Shown: positions 19,111 through 28,001 of the stretch, in pieces
Numbering within the stretch: position 1 is the stretch's first letter
Layout: every line of letters begins with the position of its first letter
Source: Bacteroidales bacterium
Lineage (GTDB): Bacteria > Bacteroidota > Bacteroidia > Bacteroidales > UBA4417
DNA length: 37,449 nucleotides
Reading direction: 5' to 3'
NCBI GenBank assembly: GCA_030654075.1
Contig: JAURYB010000194.1
Coordinates: 1-37,449, forward strand
Notes under the pieces: model-generated
Told to the model about the DNA's origin: nothing
What the model saw: the letters and a program-made list of their open reading frames with translations, nothing else
Databases searched by the model: none
Position numbers and translations under genes: made by a program

Positions 19111-20256
19111 ATGAGAAATAAAATACTCAACATACGAATCATTGAATTTTTTGTTTTTGTTGTTATCTGGATGGCTGTATTTTCCATTCCTTTTTTTAAT
19201 CAACGGTTTGGCAATACAATTAACTGGGGAAAAGTATTCGGGGAATGGATAAGCATGTTCTCATTTTTACTCATTTTTGTATTAAATACCTTATGGCTTG
19301 TTCCGAAATTTCTTTTTCAGAAGAAATACCGGTCATATGTTGGAATCACGCTGATAGCAATACTTCTGGTTATCGGCGCAACAATCTTAATTAAGATGTA
19401 CATCATACCCCCTCAGCCGCTGGTGATGCCACCCATGAACCTGGGACCAGGTATGCCACCGATGGAATTGGGGCCGGGAATGCCACCTCCAATGGGATAC
19501 AATCCGGTAACAGCGCCGGCATCAAAATCATTGTTTATGATTTTTGTTGATAATCTGTTACTTTCCATTCTCGTTGTAGGGGCCGGAACAGCTTTCAAAT
19601 TGGTATCACAATGGCTTAACGAGGAAAGCAAACGAAAAGATCTTGAAAAAGAGCAGCTTAAGACTGAATTGGCATTGTTGCGGCACCAGGTAAGCCCTCA
19701 TTTTTTCATGAACACATTGAATAATATTCATGCGCTTATCGATATTAATGCGGAAGATGCCAAAAACACAATAATCCAGCTGTCGGTAATGATGCGTTAT
19801 TTGCTGTATGATACAGCCCACGGACAAACCACTCTAAAAAAAGAGATTGCTTTTATTGAAAGCTACATAACACTAATGAAATTGCGATTTCCGGAGAATG
19901 TAACTATTACCCTTGAGGTTCCTGAAGATATACGGGATATAGAGATCCCTCCCATGCTTTTTATTTCTTTTCTCGAAAATTCATTTAAACATGGAGTTAG
20001 CTACCAGGCCGAATCGTTTGTGTTATTCAAAATAGCACAAAATGGCAATAAGCTTAACTGCAGTATCCGAAACAGCAAATTCAAGAGTAAGGAGAAAGAC
20101 GAGAAAAGCTATTCCGGTATTGGATTGACCAATATCAAAAAGAGCCTGGAACTACTTTTCAAAAATGATTATATACTCAATATTCGTGAGAGCGAAAAAG
20201 AATACGAAGTACATCTAACCATACCCGTTTATGAAAATAAAATGCATAGCAATTGA
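19111..20256 (+). CDS. LytS-type (His_kinase family) sensor kinase with Met/Pro-rich periplasmic loop
   Basis: 381 aa. Four transmembrane helices are predicted by eye (about 11-29, 48-67, 76-98, 139-165), followed by a short coiled segment (168-190) and the kinase core. The core has the His_kinase motif LRHQVSPHFFMNTLNNIHAL with His197, then FLENSFKHGV and SGIGLTNIKKSLELLF for nucleotide binding. The loop between helices 3 and 4 (about 99-132) is exceptionally rich in Met, Pro and Gly, for example LGPGMPPMELGPGMPPPMGY. By the positive-inside rule this loop should face the periplasm. The stop codon lies 26 bases inside the next gene, so kinase and regulator are translationally coupled. The gene is the first of an operon with a consensus promoter. 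Confidence 0.92.
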   Translation: MRNKILNIRIIEFFVFVVIWMAVFSIPFFNQRFGNTINWGKVFGEWISMFSFLLIFVLNTLWLVPKFLFQKKYRSYVGITLIAILLVIGATILIKMYIIPPQPLVMPPMNLGPGMPPMELGPGMPPPMGYNPVTAPASKSLFMIFVDNLLLSILVVGAGTAFKLVSQWLNEESKRKDLEKEQLKTELALLRHQVSPHFFMNTLNNIHALIDINAEDAKNTIIQLSVMMRYLLYDTAHGQTTLKKEIAFIESYITLMKLRFPENVTITLEVPEDIRDIEIPPMLFISFLENSFKHGVSYQAESFVLFKIAQNGNKLNCSIRNSKFKSKEKDEKSYSGIGLTNIKKSLELLFKNDYILNIRESEKEYEVHLTIPVYENKMHSN

Positions 20257-20950
20257 TGATGAGCCGCTTGCGTTGAAGCAAATAAACTCTTACATCGAAA
20301 AAACGCCATTTCTTGAAGTTGTAGCATTATGTCATAATGCTTTTGATGCTATGAAATTCCTGGCAAACAACGAAGTAGATCTGATGTTCGTTGACATAAA
20401 CATGCCTGACCTGAACGGCATGGATTTTGTAAAATCGCTGACACAAAAGCCACAGATTATTTTTACAACGGCCTACAGTCAGTACGCAATCGAAGGATTC
20501 CAGGTTGACGCACTGGATTATATTCTGAAGCCGATCAGTTACGCCAGTTTTCTGAAATCAGCCAATAAGGCGAATACCTGGTTCGAGCTGAATCAGAAAC
20601 AATCAGAGTCCGTTCAAACAACACAGGATAGCCTTTTTGTAAAATCGGAATACAAAATGGTCCGAATCTTCTTGTCTGAAATCAAATACATCGAAAGCTC
20701 GAATGAATACATTCAGATTCATCTTGTAAATGATGAGCCTGTTACGACTCTGATCCGGTTGAAAGTGATGGAGGAGCAGCTTCCGAAAGATAAATTTATG
20801 CGTGTTCACCGCTCATTTATCGTGAATCTCGACCGCATTAAGGTAATTGAACGAAACCGCATTGTTTTCGACCATAATGTTTATATTCCTGTTGGAGACC
20901 AGTATAAGGAAAGCTTTCAGGCGTTTGTGGACAGGACTTTTATTGTATAA
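20231..20950 (+). CDS. LytTR-family response regulator
   Basis: 239 aa. The receiver has IAIDDEPLAL (acidic pocket at 9-11), the phospho-acceptor Asp55 in MFVDINMPDLNG, IIFTTAYSQYA and ALDYILKPIS with the conserved Lys. The LytTR DNA-binding domain occupies about 132-237, with YIESSNEYIQIHL and KFMRVHRSFIVNLDRI. It is the output partner of the overlapping kinase. LytTR regulators bind short direct repeats in promoters; the neighbouring divergent DUF5916 gene is a candidate target by position only. Confidence 0.95.
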   Translation: MKIKCIAIDDEPLALKQINSYIEKTPFLEVVALCHNAFDAMKFLANNEVDLMFVDINMPDLNGMDFVKSLTQKPQIIFTTAYSQYAIEGFQVDALDYILKPISYASFLKSANKANTWFELNQKQSESVQTTQDSLFVKSEYKMVRIFLSEIKYIESSNEYIQIHLVNDEPVTTLIRLKVMEEQLPKDKFMRVHRSFIVNLDRIKVIERNRIVFDHNVYIPVGDQYKESFQAFVDRTFIV

Positions 20951-21010
20951 ACAATCCGGGCTTCACAACTTACGGGTTGCTGTTTCAGCTGCAACTCAAG
21001 ATGTTGTCTT

Positions 21011-22036
21011 TTAGAATTTCCGGAGTAAAATCAGTTTGACTTTTTCAATCAAAAACACGAATAACACTGTTGCTGCAAAAATGCCTCCAAACCAATAAAT
21101 ATAGCTGTTGATTGGCAAACTCTGGTAAATAGCGGTAGCAATATTTCCAATAATCAGCCATTGGATCACATAAAACAGGGTTATGTTTTTACCAATCCAG
21201 CAGAAGAAATTACCCATCTTTGTATCAGGAAATAATTTCAGGAAAAGCTGCAATAAAAGAGTCCAGAGCAGGGTTAATCCCAAAGCCCACAAGGCATATC
21301 CGGCAGTGTGATGGTAATATGAGGGCAGGTTAATAGTAGTATTTATTCCGTGTTTGTAGAATATTAATACCAGAACAGCGATGACCACAATAAATATAAA
21401 TGATATATTTTTTCGCATCTTAAAAAAGAGTTTGATTTTCTCCTGGTGCTGGGCAAAAATAAAACCGGTTAAGGGATAGGCCAGCCATGGAAACAAAGGA
21501 AAGTAAGACCAGGAATAGGTTCCGGCAATAAATGGCAACACAAAATAATGGTTCGTGACCATTAGCTTCTCATTCATAAAACCGGTTAGGGAGATAACTG
21601 CCAGCAGTAAAATTAAAGAAGCCCATTCCTGTCCTTTCTTTAATGATTTCAGACCTGCCAGTATAATAATACTCATTCCTGCAAGGTATAGAATGTCGAC
21701 ACCAAAAAGGTATTCAAGCGGATTGTATGGCCAGCCGTCAAATTTTATTCTCAGAAGCAGATGAAAATTAAGTCCGACATTCAACAAAAATCCGAGTATA
21801 AATATTTTCAATCCTCTAAGCATGTTTTGTGAAGCTAAGCTTTTATTTTTAGCAATAAAATAGCCCATTACAATCATAAAAACAATGGCTGCAAATGGTC
21901 CGCCTAAAAACAATGTGGTTTTGCCGAACGCGCTTTCCCTGCCGGCTGTATCAATAAAAAGCTCTGTAATATGAATCTGAACCATAAAAAATGCGGCAAG
22001 TCCTTTAAGCAGGTCGGGAAGGAGTATTCGTTTCAT
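21011..22036 (-). CDS. Polytopic acyltransferase-like membrane protein (DUF1624/HGSNAT-like)
   Basis: 341 aa with about ten transmembrane helices. It begins RILLPDLLKGLAAFFMVQIH, resembling the start of acyltransferase-3 and heparan-alpha-glucosaminide N-acetyltransferase-like proteins (R-x-x-x-x-D-x-x-K-G ... H). The phrase YFPLFPWLAYPLTGFIFA is typical of the DUF1624 group. His22 on helix 1 is the expected active-site candidate. Such proteins transfer acyl groups across the membrane to envelope glycans or lipids; the substrate here is unknown. The gene converges on the LytTR gene with a 60-base gap. The acyltransferase-3 family is the main alternative. Confidence 0.7.
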   Translation of the reverse strand: MKRILLPDLLKGLAAFFMVQIHITELFIDTAGRESAFGKTTLFLGGPFAAIVFMIVMGYFIAKNKSLASQNMLRGLKIFILGFLLNVGLNFHLLLRIKFDGWPYNPLEYLFGVDILYLAGMSIIILAGLKSLKKGQEWASLILLLAVISLTGFMNEKLMVTNHYFVLPFIAGTYSWSYFPLFPWLAYPLTGFIFAQHQEKIKLFFKMRKNISFIFIVVIAVLVLIFYKHGINTTINLPSYYHHTAGYALWALGLTLLWTLLLQLFLKLFPDTKMGNFFCWIGKNITLFYVIQWLIIGNIATAIYQSLPINSYIYWFGGIFAATVLFVFLIEKVKLILLRKF

Positions 22037-22065
22037 TGGATTGTATATTTGCGGATGAAATTTAA

Positions 22066-22278
22066 TTTTGGATTTCCGGAAAGAGGATACTCCTGTTTGC
22101 CACTCTTTTTTTTTATGAATTGCGTTCTTATAAACAGGTCCACTATGCTGCTGATGTGAAAATCACGTTTAAAGAACGACAGGTGATTGAAGAACATGAA
22201 TTTCTACTGCCATTCAAAAAAAACAAAGCATTCTGGAGTCAAAACTCAATCAGGATACCGATTTCAGATTTCAGCTAA
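22066..22278 (+). pseudogene. Possible C-terminal gene remnant, 70 codons, no start
   Basis: This frame is open from a stop at 22063 to TAA 22276-22278 and reads like a genuine C-terminus (YKQVHYAADVKITFKERQVI, later LPFKKNKAFWSQNSIRIPIS). It has no plausible start codon and overlaps no annotated gene. A shorter overlapping ATG frame (to 22159) looks less protein-like. It may be the tail of a deleted gene. I could not assign a family. Confidence 0.3.
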
Positions 22279-22355
22279 GCATCCTTGTCCCTTTAGACAC
22301 TTCAAATACTAAAAACCAGCGGTCTGTGTTCAAAATTCGGGTTTTTTCTTTCATA

Positions 22356-22550
22356 ATTTTGTGACTAATCAGTCTTGTAAAAATGTTTTTTTGCCACAGA
22401 TTACACGGATTACACAGATTTTAAACTGCTTTTAGCAGTTTTTCAATTAATTTCAATTAAAAATGATGCATAATTGTCTGTGTAATCTGCTTAATCTGTG
22501 GCATATATTTGTTTTTCATTACTTTAGACAAACTGATTAGTTACACAATT
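22356..22550. repeat. Nested inverted-repeat element of about 195 bp (MITE/REP-like)
   Basis: Outer arms: ATTTTGTGACTAATCAGTCT at 22356-22375 pairs imperfectly with AGACAAACTGATTAGTTACA at 22526-22545. Inner arms: GCCACAGATTACACGGATTA (from 22393) pairs with GTCTGTGTAATCTGCTTAAT...GTGGC (22476-22502); within the inner arm the GATTACAC unit is itself repeated. A small hairpin AAACTGC-TTTTA-GCAGTTT lies at 22423-22441 near the centre. There is no coding capacity. A half copy occurs at 36089-36137. Confidence 0.8.
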
Positions 22551-22959
22551 TTTTATTTCAGCAATTATACAAAGAAAACTTCAGATTTATAGTTTAGTGA
22601 CTGAGGTATATATTGGGAACGCTTTTGATTTACAGTAAATTATCTTTCACCCGGTATGGGATGAAAAAAGTTTAAAAATTTGACAGGCATTTGCTTTTCG
22701 GATTATGCTCATTCTCTCCATAAATGCATTACACACAGATGTATAGTTGATATCAGGAGCGTCATTTTATGAAAATAACAGATTTTCCATACCCATTTAC
22801 CGGCCAAATAAACCTTTCCACTTATCGAAACAGGCTTTTTGCTGAATTCATTTTACTAGCGTAATCCATCCGATTATCTTTGTCTCCTAATTACAAATAG
22901 AAATTAGTAATCTGACAAAAGCATATCTACAATAACAATACATTTAAAACATTACTACG
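22551..22959. other. Non-coding stretch before the PqqD gene, with a candidate -7 box
   Basis: 409 AT-rich bases with no convincing open frame. TATCTTTG at 22875-22882 matches TAnnTTTG and would start transcription near 22889, about 70 bases before the PqqD-like gene. No TTG is present at the right spacing, so the promoter call is tentative. Confidence 0.45.
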
Positions 22960-23199
22960 ATGAAACTCCGAAAAAACATTGCAAGCAGCGAAGAAGGATT
23001 TATTTTTAATCCAGGTACAGGCGATTCATTTTCAACAAATCCAATTGGTGCTGAAATTATCACTTTGCTAAAAGAAGATAATAACATGGGTGCCATTAAA
23101 ATCCATATGTGTGCTAAGTATGATGTGGATGAGGTGCAGTTCGAAAAGGATCTTGATGACTTTGTTTCTCAGTTAAAGGAAGCATCTATCCTTGAATAG
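22960..23199 (+). CDS. PqqD-like small protein (RiPP recognition element fold)
   Basis: 79 aa, the right size for a stand-alone PqqD-like protein. The pattern fits: an N-terminal beta strand (MKLRKNIASSEEGFIFNPGT), SFSTNPIGAEIITLLKEDN as the first helix, and YDVDEVQFEKDLDDFVSQLK as the second, ending in a hydrophobic strand (EASILE). PqqD-type domains bind the leader part of ribosomally made peptides and present it to a modifying enzyme. There is no radical SAM/SPASM enzyme nearby; instead an ATP-grasp enzyme and a decarboxylase with a leader-like extension follow on the same strand. I infer a peptide-carrier role in that pathway. Confidence 0.8.
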   Translation: MKLRKNIASSEEGFIFNPGTGDSFSTNPIGAEIITLLKEDNNMGAIKIHMCAKYDVDEVQFEKDLDDFVSQLKEASILE

Positions 23200-23335
23200 G
23201 TTATCCCTGATGAAAATAACCAAGGATTTCTTTAAAAAAATACATCGAAAATAAAATATAAGCCCCGTTAAAACAGGTTTTAAAAAATCAGGACTAATCC
23301 CGATACAGTTACTTATCACTTTAAATTCATTTGCC

Positions 23336-24136
23336 ATGAAACAAGTTGTATTTATTATTTCGGTTTTTGTTTTTTTTGCGTCACCATCCCAGGCACAAAT
23401 CTCCTATGAGCATACTTATACAGGAGTATCTGCGGCCTACATTAACCTGCCTATCGCCGGTTACAAGTATTATGTTATGGATGTTGCAAACAAACAATGC
23501 CGCATGTATAATAATGATCATTCACTTTGGAAGACCATAAATTTGAGCATTCCGGCCAATTATTACCTCTGCGACATACAGTTTGTTACTGAAAATCTTT
23601 TTAATACCGACAATCTGATTGAGATGCTTTACGTTTCGTATAATTACAATACAACTCTTGCATACTACACCTATGATACCCGAATTGTAAATGAAAACGG
23701 AACACTTTTATTAAGTATGCCTTACGCAGGATATTCATATATCTACCCGGCAGAAACCGGTTCAAAATTATTTATGTGGATTTATAACTTTTCCGTATTC
23801 CCGGAAACTGTAAATACAATGGTTTATTCCATTCCAGGCCAATACAATACCTTAACAGCAAGATCTCCTGATATACTAAAAAGTTCGATGAACAGTGCCT
23901 ATCCAAACCCTACCGGCAACGAAGTTACAATTCCATATTTTTTACCATCAAATGTTCAACAAGCAGAATTGAAACTCTATGCGATGAATGGAGAAATGGT
24001 GAAGTCTTATACAATTGACCACACATTTGATTCAATCCTGGTAAAAACCAGTGAACTGCCTGCCGGGATGTATATTTATAGAGTTGAGTCAAACACCTAT
24101 AAATCCAATTCTTTTAAACTTGCAGTCAGTAAATGA
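23336..24136 (+). CDS. Secreted protein with T9SS type-A sorting domain
   Basis: 266 aa. A signal peptide (cleaved after SQAQ, residue 21) is followed by a Tyr- and Asn-rich beta region of about 160 residues that I do not recognise. The last 75 residues are the Por_Secre_tail domain: SAYPNPTGNEVTIPYFLP, AELKLYAMNGEMVKSY, SELPAGMYIYRVES and a terminal SFKLAVSK. It should be exported through the type IX system and linked to the surface or released. It lies between the PqqD-like gene and the ATP-grasp gene on the same strand, with gaps of 136 and 152 bases, so it may or may not share their function. Confidence 0.88.
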   Translation: MKQVVFIISVFVFFASPSQAQISYEHTYTGVSAAYINLPIAGYKYYVMDVANKQCRMYNNDHSLWKTINLSIPANYYLCDIQFVTENLFNTDNLIEMLYVSYNYNTTLAYYTYDTRIVNENGTLLLSMPYAGYSYIYPAETGSKLFMWIYNFSVFPETVNTMVYSIPGQYNTLTARSPDILKSSMNSAYPNPTGNEVTIPYFLPSNVQQAELKLYAMNGEMVKSYTIDHTFDSILVKTSELPAGMYIYRVESNTYKSNSFKLAVSK

Positions 24137-24288
24137 AACAGACATGATAGAATCATCAATTAGCACTGCTAAAAGCAAAAAATTATAATTGACAAAAGAC
24201 GAAAAAACACAGTTGGCAATAACCACCTAAAAAAAACTCAAATAATCGGGCAGGACTTCCATAACCTGAATAAAAAAAAACAATCCTA

Positions 24289-25365
24289 ATGAAAGCACAA
24301 TCCTCAGATACTAACACTTTCAGCAATAAGCAACTCGTAATCGCCATTACCGGGCTCAATGCCATCGACAGCCCAGGACCAGGTGTGGCAGTAATACGTG
24401 CCATACGCGATTGCCACGACTTTAATGTACGCATTATCGGGCTGTCGTACGAATCACTCGAACCTGGCGCTTACATGCACGACATTGTTGACAAAACGTA
24501 TCAGATTCCGTATCCATCAGCCGGCACGGATACACTCATGGCCAGGTTAATGTACATACACTCCATTGAAAAACTCGATCTGATTATTCCAAATTTTGAT
24601 GCTGAGCTTTTTAATTTTATCAAACTCCGGGATAAGCTTAAAGATGAAGGTATAAATACTTTTTTGCCTGAGCTGGATCAGTTTGAATCCCGCGACAAGG
24701 TTAAGCTGTATGAATTCGGTAAAAAGAATGGTTTATTTGTGCCTGCTGATAAAATAATCCATCAGGCAAAAGACCTCGAAGAAACTGCTGATGAAATAGG
24801 GTACCCAATGGTAATAAAAGGAAAATTTTACGATGCCATTATTGTAAACACCTTGGAGCAGGCTCAAAAAGCTTTTTATAAATTACAGGCAAAATGGGGT
24901 TTGCCTATTATTGTTCAGGAGTTTATCAACGGTACCGAAATCAATGTTGCCGCATTAGGCGACGGCGAAGGAAATGCAATAAGCGTAATACCCATGCGCA
25001 AACTCTATATTACAGATAAAGGGAAAGCATGGTCGGGAATTACAATTGACGATTCATCGTATATTGAACTTGCACGGAAATTTATAAAAGTGACGAAATG
25101 GCGTGGTGGCTGTGAACTCGAAATTATGCAATCGGAAGATGGAAAGCCTTATATCATGGAAGTAAATCCCAGGTTTCCTGCCTGGATTTATTTAACAGCG
25201 GCAGCCGGACAAAACCAGCCAGCATCCCTGATTAAAATGGCTATGGGACAAAAAGTTGAACCTTTCACCGAATACAAAGTAGGTAAGATGTTTATACGCT
25301 ACGCGTGGGATATGATTGCCGATGTGAGCGAATTCCAGAAAATATCGGGAACAGGAGAACTCTAG
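24289..25365 (+). CDS. ATP-grasp carboxylate-amine ligase-like enzyme
   Basis: 358 aa, cytoplasmic. The N-terminal domain (about 15-125) is a Rossmann-like preATP-grasp fold starting VIAITGLNAIDSPGPG. The ATP-grasp domain (about 130-335) has GYPMVIKGKFYDA (Lys177/179 as likely ATP contacts), IIVQEFINGTEINVAALGDG and the metal-binding segment ELEIMQSEDGKPYIMEVNPR with Glu291 and Asn293. ATP-grasp enzymes activate a carboxylate as an acyl phosphate and join it to an amine or thiol. The sequence is closest in style to CarB-like ATP-grasp proteins used in small-molecule and peptide pathways. With a PqqD-like protein upstream and a PLP decarboxylase downstream, ligation of an amino acid or peptide is the likely reaction; the substrate is unknown. 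Confidence 0.88.
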   Translation: MKAQSSDTNTFSNKQLVIAITGLNAIDSPGPGVAVIRAIRDCHDFNVRIIGLSYESLEPGAYMHDIVDKTYQIPYPSAGTDTLMARLMYIHSIEKLDLIIPNFDAELFNFIKLRDKLKDEGINTFLPELDQFESRDKVKLYEFGKKNGLFVPADKIIHQAKDLEETADEIGYPMVIKGKFYDAIIVNTLEQAQKAFYKLQAKWGLPIIVQEFINGTEINVAALGDGEGNAISVIPMRKLYITDKGKAWSGITIDDSSYIELARKFIKVTKWRGGCELEIMQSEDGKPYIMEVNPRFPAWIYLTAAAGQNQPASLIKMAMGQKVEPFTEYKVGKMFIRYAWDMIADVSEFQKISGTGEL

Positions 25366-25703
25366 GTTGACGTTGCGGCAATTAAAAACATTTAAGATTA
25401 AGTGATTTTGGTTTCCTGTTTGAATTCAAAACTAAATTAAAACGTTAACTAAAACGTATACTCACCGCACTAAAAATTGCAGTAAATGTGGCTTCCCTTA
25501 AACATACTAATGGTGAATCTCTGGTACCTGTCAGCACTTTTTAAATAGAAAAAGCAGATACGGAATCTTTCAGGATTAACAGGCAAGATACGTTCTTATA
25601 AATAGGTTGAAATATGAATCTGACATGCGTTCATAGTTTAAAGTCAATTCGGAGTTATAGCATGTGAAGGCCTCAAATTAAATAAAAATACAAAATACAA
25701 ATC
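25366..25703 (+). other. Non-coding gap inside the accessory cluster
   Basis: 338 AT-rich bases between the ATP-grasp gene and the DUF2202 gene. I see no frame longer than about 20 codons, no clear precursor-peptide gene, no strong hairpin and no consensus promoter. Confidence 0.5.
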
Positions 25704-26429
25704 ATGAAAAATCAGGGACTAAAAATATTGTTTCTAATCGCAGCTATGATCGGATCAATGCAATTAATAGGTTGTTCGAAGGACACTGCCGAAGATTACA
25801 CAGTTACCGCAGACGAATCTGCTGCCATTATCGAAAAAATCGCGGCCGAAGCTATATTGGTTGATAGTTGCATCAACGCTTTACTGGTTGAACCCTTATC
25901 GGAAGCAGAAATTGATGCCCTTAACACCATGCGTGAAGAAGAACTACTGGCTAAAGATGTATATGTAGCGTTATATGCCTTATATAACGTCCCTGTTTTT
26001 AACAATATTTCAAAAAGTGAAACACAACATGCTTCGGCAGTTGGATCATTGATAGTTAAATATGGTCTTCCCGACCCGGCTTTAAATCACGTTGCCGGCG
26101 TATTTGTAAATGCAGATCTTCAGGCGCTCTATACAAGTTTAGTTGCACAGGGAAGCACTTCGCTGATTTCGGCATTCACCGTTGGAGCAACCATCGAAGA
26201 TCTGGATATTAACGACTTACAAAACCATATTGCAACCGATGTTGATAACCAGGATATACTGTTTGTATTTGGAAACCTCGACAGAGGATCACGTAATCAC
26301 ATGCGCGCTTTCAACAGGCAATTAAAGGCCCAGGGCGTAACGTACACTCCACAGTTTATCAGCCAGGAATTCTTCGATCAGATCATTTCAACACCTAACG
26401 AAACCGGCACCGGTGTTTGCCCGAACTAA
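25704..26429 (+). CDS. DUF2202 lipoprotein, ferritin-like
   Basis: 241 aa. The signal peptide ends in a lipobox (MQLIGC, lipidated Cys24), so it is a membrane-anchored periplasmic or outer-membrane lipoprotein. The DUF2202 domain (about 70-235) is a four-helix ferritin-like bundle with candidate di-metal ligands in MREEELLAKDVY (Glu78-80), SKSETQH (Glu106, His109), Glu165 and DRGSRNHMRAF (His199). The family is widespread, but its chemistry is not established. It sits between the ATP-grasp and decarboxylase genes on the same strand with long gaps (338 and 176 bases), so it may be an independent unit. Confidence 0.88.
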   Translation: MKNQGLKILFLIAAMIGSMQLIGCSKDTAEDYTVTADESAAIIEKIAAEAILVDSCINALLVEPLSEAEIDALNTMREEELLAKDVYVALYALYNVPVFNNISKSETQHASAVGSLIVKYGLPDPALNHVAGVFVNADLQALYTSLVAQGSTSLISAFTVGATIEDLDINDLQNHIATDVDNQDILFVFGNLDRGSRNHMRAFNRQLKAQGVTYTPQFISQEFFDQIISTPNETGTGVCPN

Positions 26430-26605
26430 AATATCAGGCCAGGGGCATTCAAAAAGGCAGAAATGAATGCCTTAAGGGTTCAACTTATTTGTTCAGATAT
26501 GACAATCAAAGATTTTAAAATCCAAAAAAATAAATTCCTCCCTGATATAAGTATAATGAGGATACTAAACCAACGTTTCCACGTAACAACTCAACTCTAA
26601 ATACT

Positions 26606-27967
26606 ATGGAAAAATTAAGATACGAAAGACCCGTTATTCAGAAAATGAGTACCGGACTTATGAATAAATTTGGCACGCGAACAGAGAATGTTCCTGTTAC
26701 CCACATCGAAAGTGTACCCGTAAAAAAACTGATACAAGAGTATGGTTCACCCTTGTTTGTGATATCGGAGAAACAAATCAGGCGTAACATTCAGAACGCA
26801 ACCCGGATTTTCAAAACCCGATATCCGAAAGTTCAGTTTGCCTGGTCATACAAGACCAATTACATGGATGCCGTTTGCCGGATTTTCCACCAGGAAGGCT
26901 CCTGGGCAGAGGTGGTTTCAGGATTTGAATATGAGAAAGCACTTAACAACGGTGTGCCGGGAAATAAAATCATTTTCAATGGTCCCGACAAAACCGACGA
27001 ACAACTTGTTTCTGCCGCCCGTAATAATTCACTGATCCATATCGACCATTTCGATGAGCTTTATTCGCTGATCAGGTTAAGCGCGGAGAACAACCTGAAA
27101 CCCCGCGTGGCTATACGTGTGAACATGGATACCGGCATTTACCCGAAATGGGATAGGTTTGGGTTTAATTTCGAAAACGGCCAGGCATGGAATGCGATTA
27201 CACGGATCATTAATTCAGATAACCTTGATTTGGTTGGACTTCATTGCCATATCGGAACATTTATGCTTTCCCCTTCAGCCTATGCTGTGGCTGCCACAAA
27301 ATTGAGTGAATTAACCTGGAACGTGAAAGAAAAATTCAATAAAGTACTACAATATATCGATCTGGGTGGAGGATTCCCATCAGCCAACACGCTGAAAGGA
27401 GCTTATCTGCCAGGTTCCGATACCATACCTTCCATCGATCAGTTTGCCGATGCTATTACGGATGTCATCCTTGGCTATGGTTTTAAACAGGAAGATTTAC
27501 CGGTATTGATCCTCGAATCGGGTCGTGTGTTGATTGATGATGCAGGATTTTTACTGGGAACTGTTCTGGCCAACAAACGGCTTTCCGACGGACGGAGAGC
27601 AACTATTCTCGATTTTGGTGTCAACACTCTGTTTACTGCATTTTGGTATGATCACCAGATAAGTACAACACAATCCTATGGCCAGCATACCGAAGAAATG
27701 GTGCTTTATGGCCCGCTTTGCATGAATATTGATGTTGTTCGCGAAAGCATTACCCTGCCATTGCTCGAAAAAGGAAATCATGTGGTCGTGCATAAAGTAG
27801 GAGCATACAATATGACGCAATGGATGCAGTTTATTACATTGCGGCCAAATATCGTTCTGATTGACAATGAAAACAATACTCATGTGATCCGCAAAGCCGA
27901 AACGCTTGAAAATATGCTCTCGAATGAGCAGGTTCCAGAGTATTTGAAGAATATTCCATTAAAATAA
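26606..27967 (+). CDS. Fold-type III PLP decarboxylase (LysA/ornithine decarboxylase-like) with leader-like N-terminal extension
   Basis: 453 aa. The barrel domain begins near residue 33 (HIESVPVKKLIQEYGSPLFV). Lys83 in FAWSYKTNY should hold PLP. HCHIGTF (213-219) and DLGGGFPSAN (253-261) contact the cofactor phosphate, and ESGRVLIDDAG (304-314) is the usual E-P/S-G-R segment. The catalytic-type Cys372 in YGPLCMNIDV fits the decarboxylase motif C-x-x-x-D. The enzyme therefore probably decarboxylates a basic amino acid or a derivative. Residues 1-28 are extra to the family and read YERPVIQKMSTGLMNKFG, a pattern like RiPP leader peptides of Bacteroidota. The gene is 34 bases ahead of the transporter-peptidase fusion and probably heads that operon. 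Confidence 0.87.
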   Translation: MEKLRYERPVIQKMSTGLMNKFGTRTENVPVTHIESVPVKKLIQEYGSPLFVISEKQIRRNIQNATRIFKTRYPKVQFAWSYKTNYMDAVCRIFHQEGSWAEVVSGFEYEKALNNGVPGNKIIFNGPDKTDEQLVSAARNNSLIHIDHFDELYSLIRLSAENNLKPRVAIRVNMDTGIYPKWDRFGFNFENGQAWNAITRIINSDNLDLVGLHCHIGTFMLSPSAYAVAATKLSELTWNVKEKFNKVLQYIDLGGGFPSANTLKGAYLPGSDTIPSIDQFADAITDVILGYGFKQEDLPVLILESGRVLIDDAGFLLGTVLANKRLSDGRRATILDFGVNTLFTAFWYDHQISTTQSYGQHTEEMVLYGPLCMNIDVVRESITLPLLEKGNHVVVHKVGAYNMTQWMQFITLRPNIVLIDNENNTHVIRKAETLENMLSNEQVPEYLKNIPLK

Positions 27968-28001
27968 AATTCCTGGCATTCCCTAATTTAAGCCTTTACC
28001 T

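Noticed and set aside
22066-22159. Small ORF with ATG overlapping the acyltransferase start region
   Set aside because: The alternative frame over the same bases is longer and more protein-like, and neither has supporting signals beyond that.
23210-23254. Tiny frame just after the PqqD-like gene (about 13 codons) as a precursor peptide
   Set aside because: No conserved leader motif and a size expected by chance in AT-rich sequence.
24144-24188. 14-codon frame (MIESSISTAKSKKL) before the ATP-grasp gene as a precursor peptide
   Set aside because: Too short, no leader/core layout, no ribosome-binding site; frames of this size are expected by chance.
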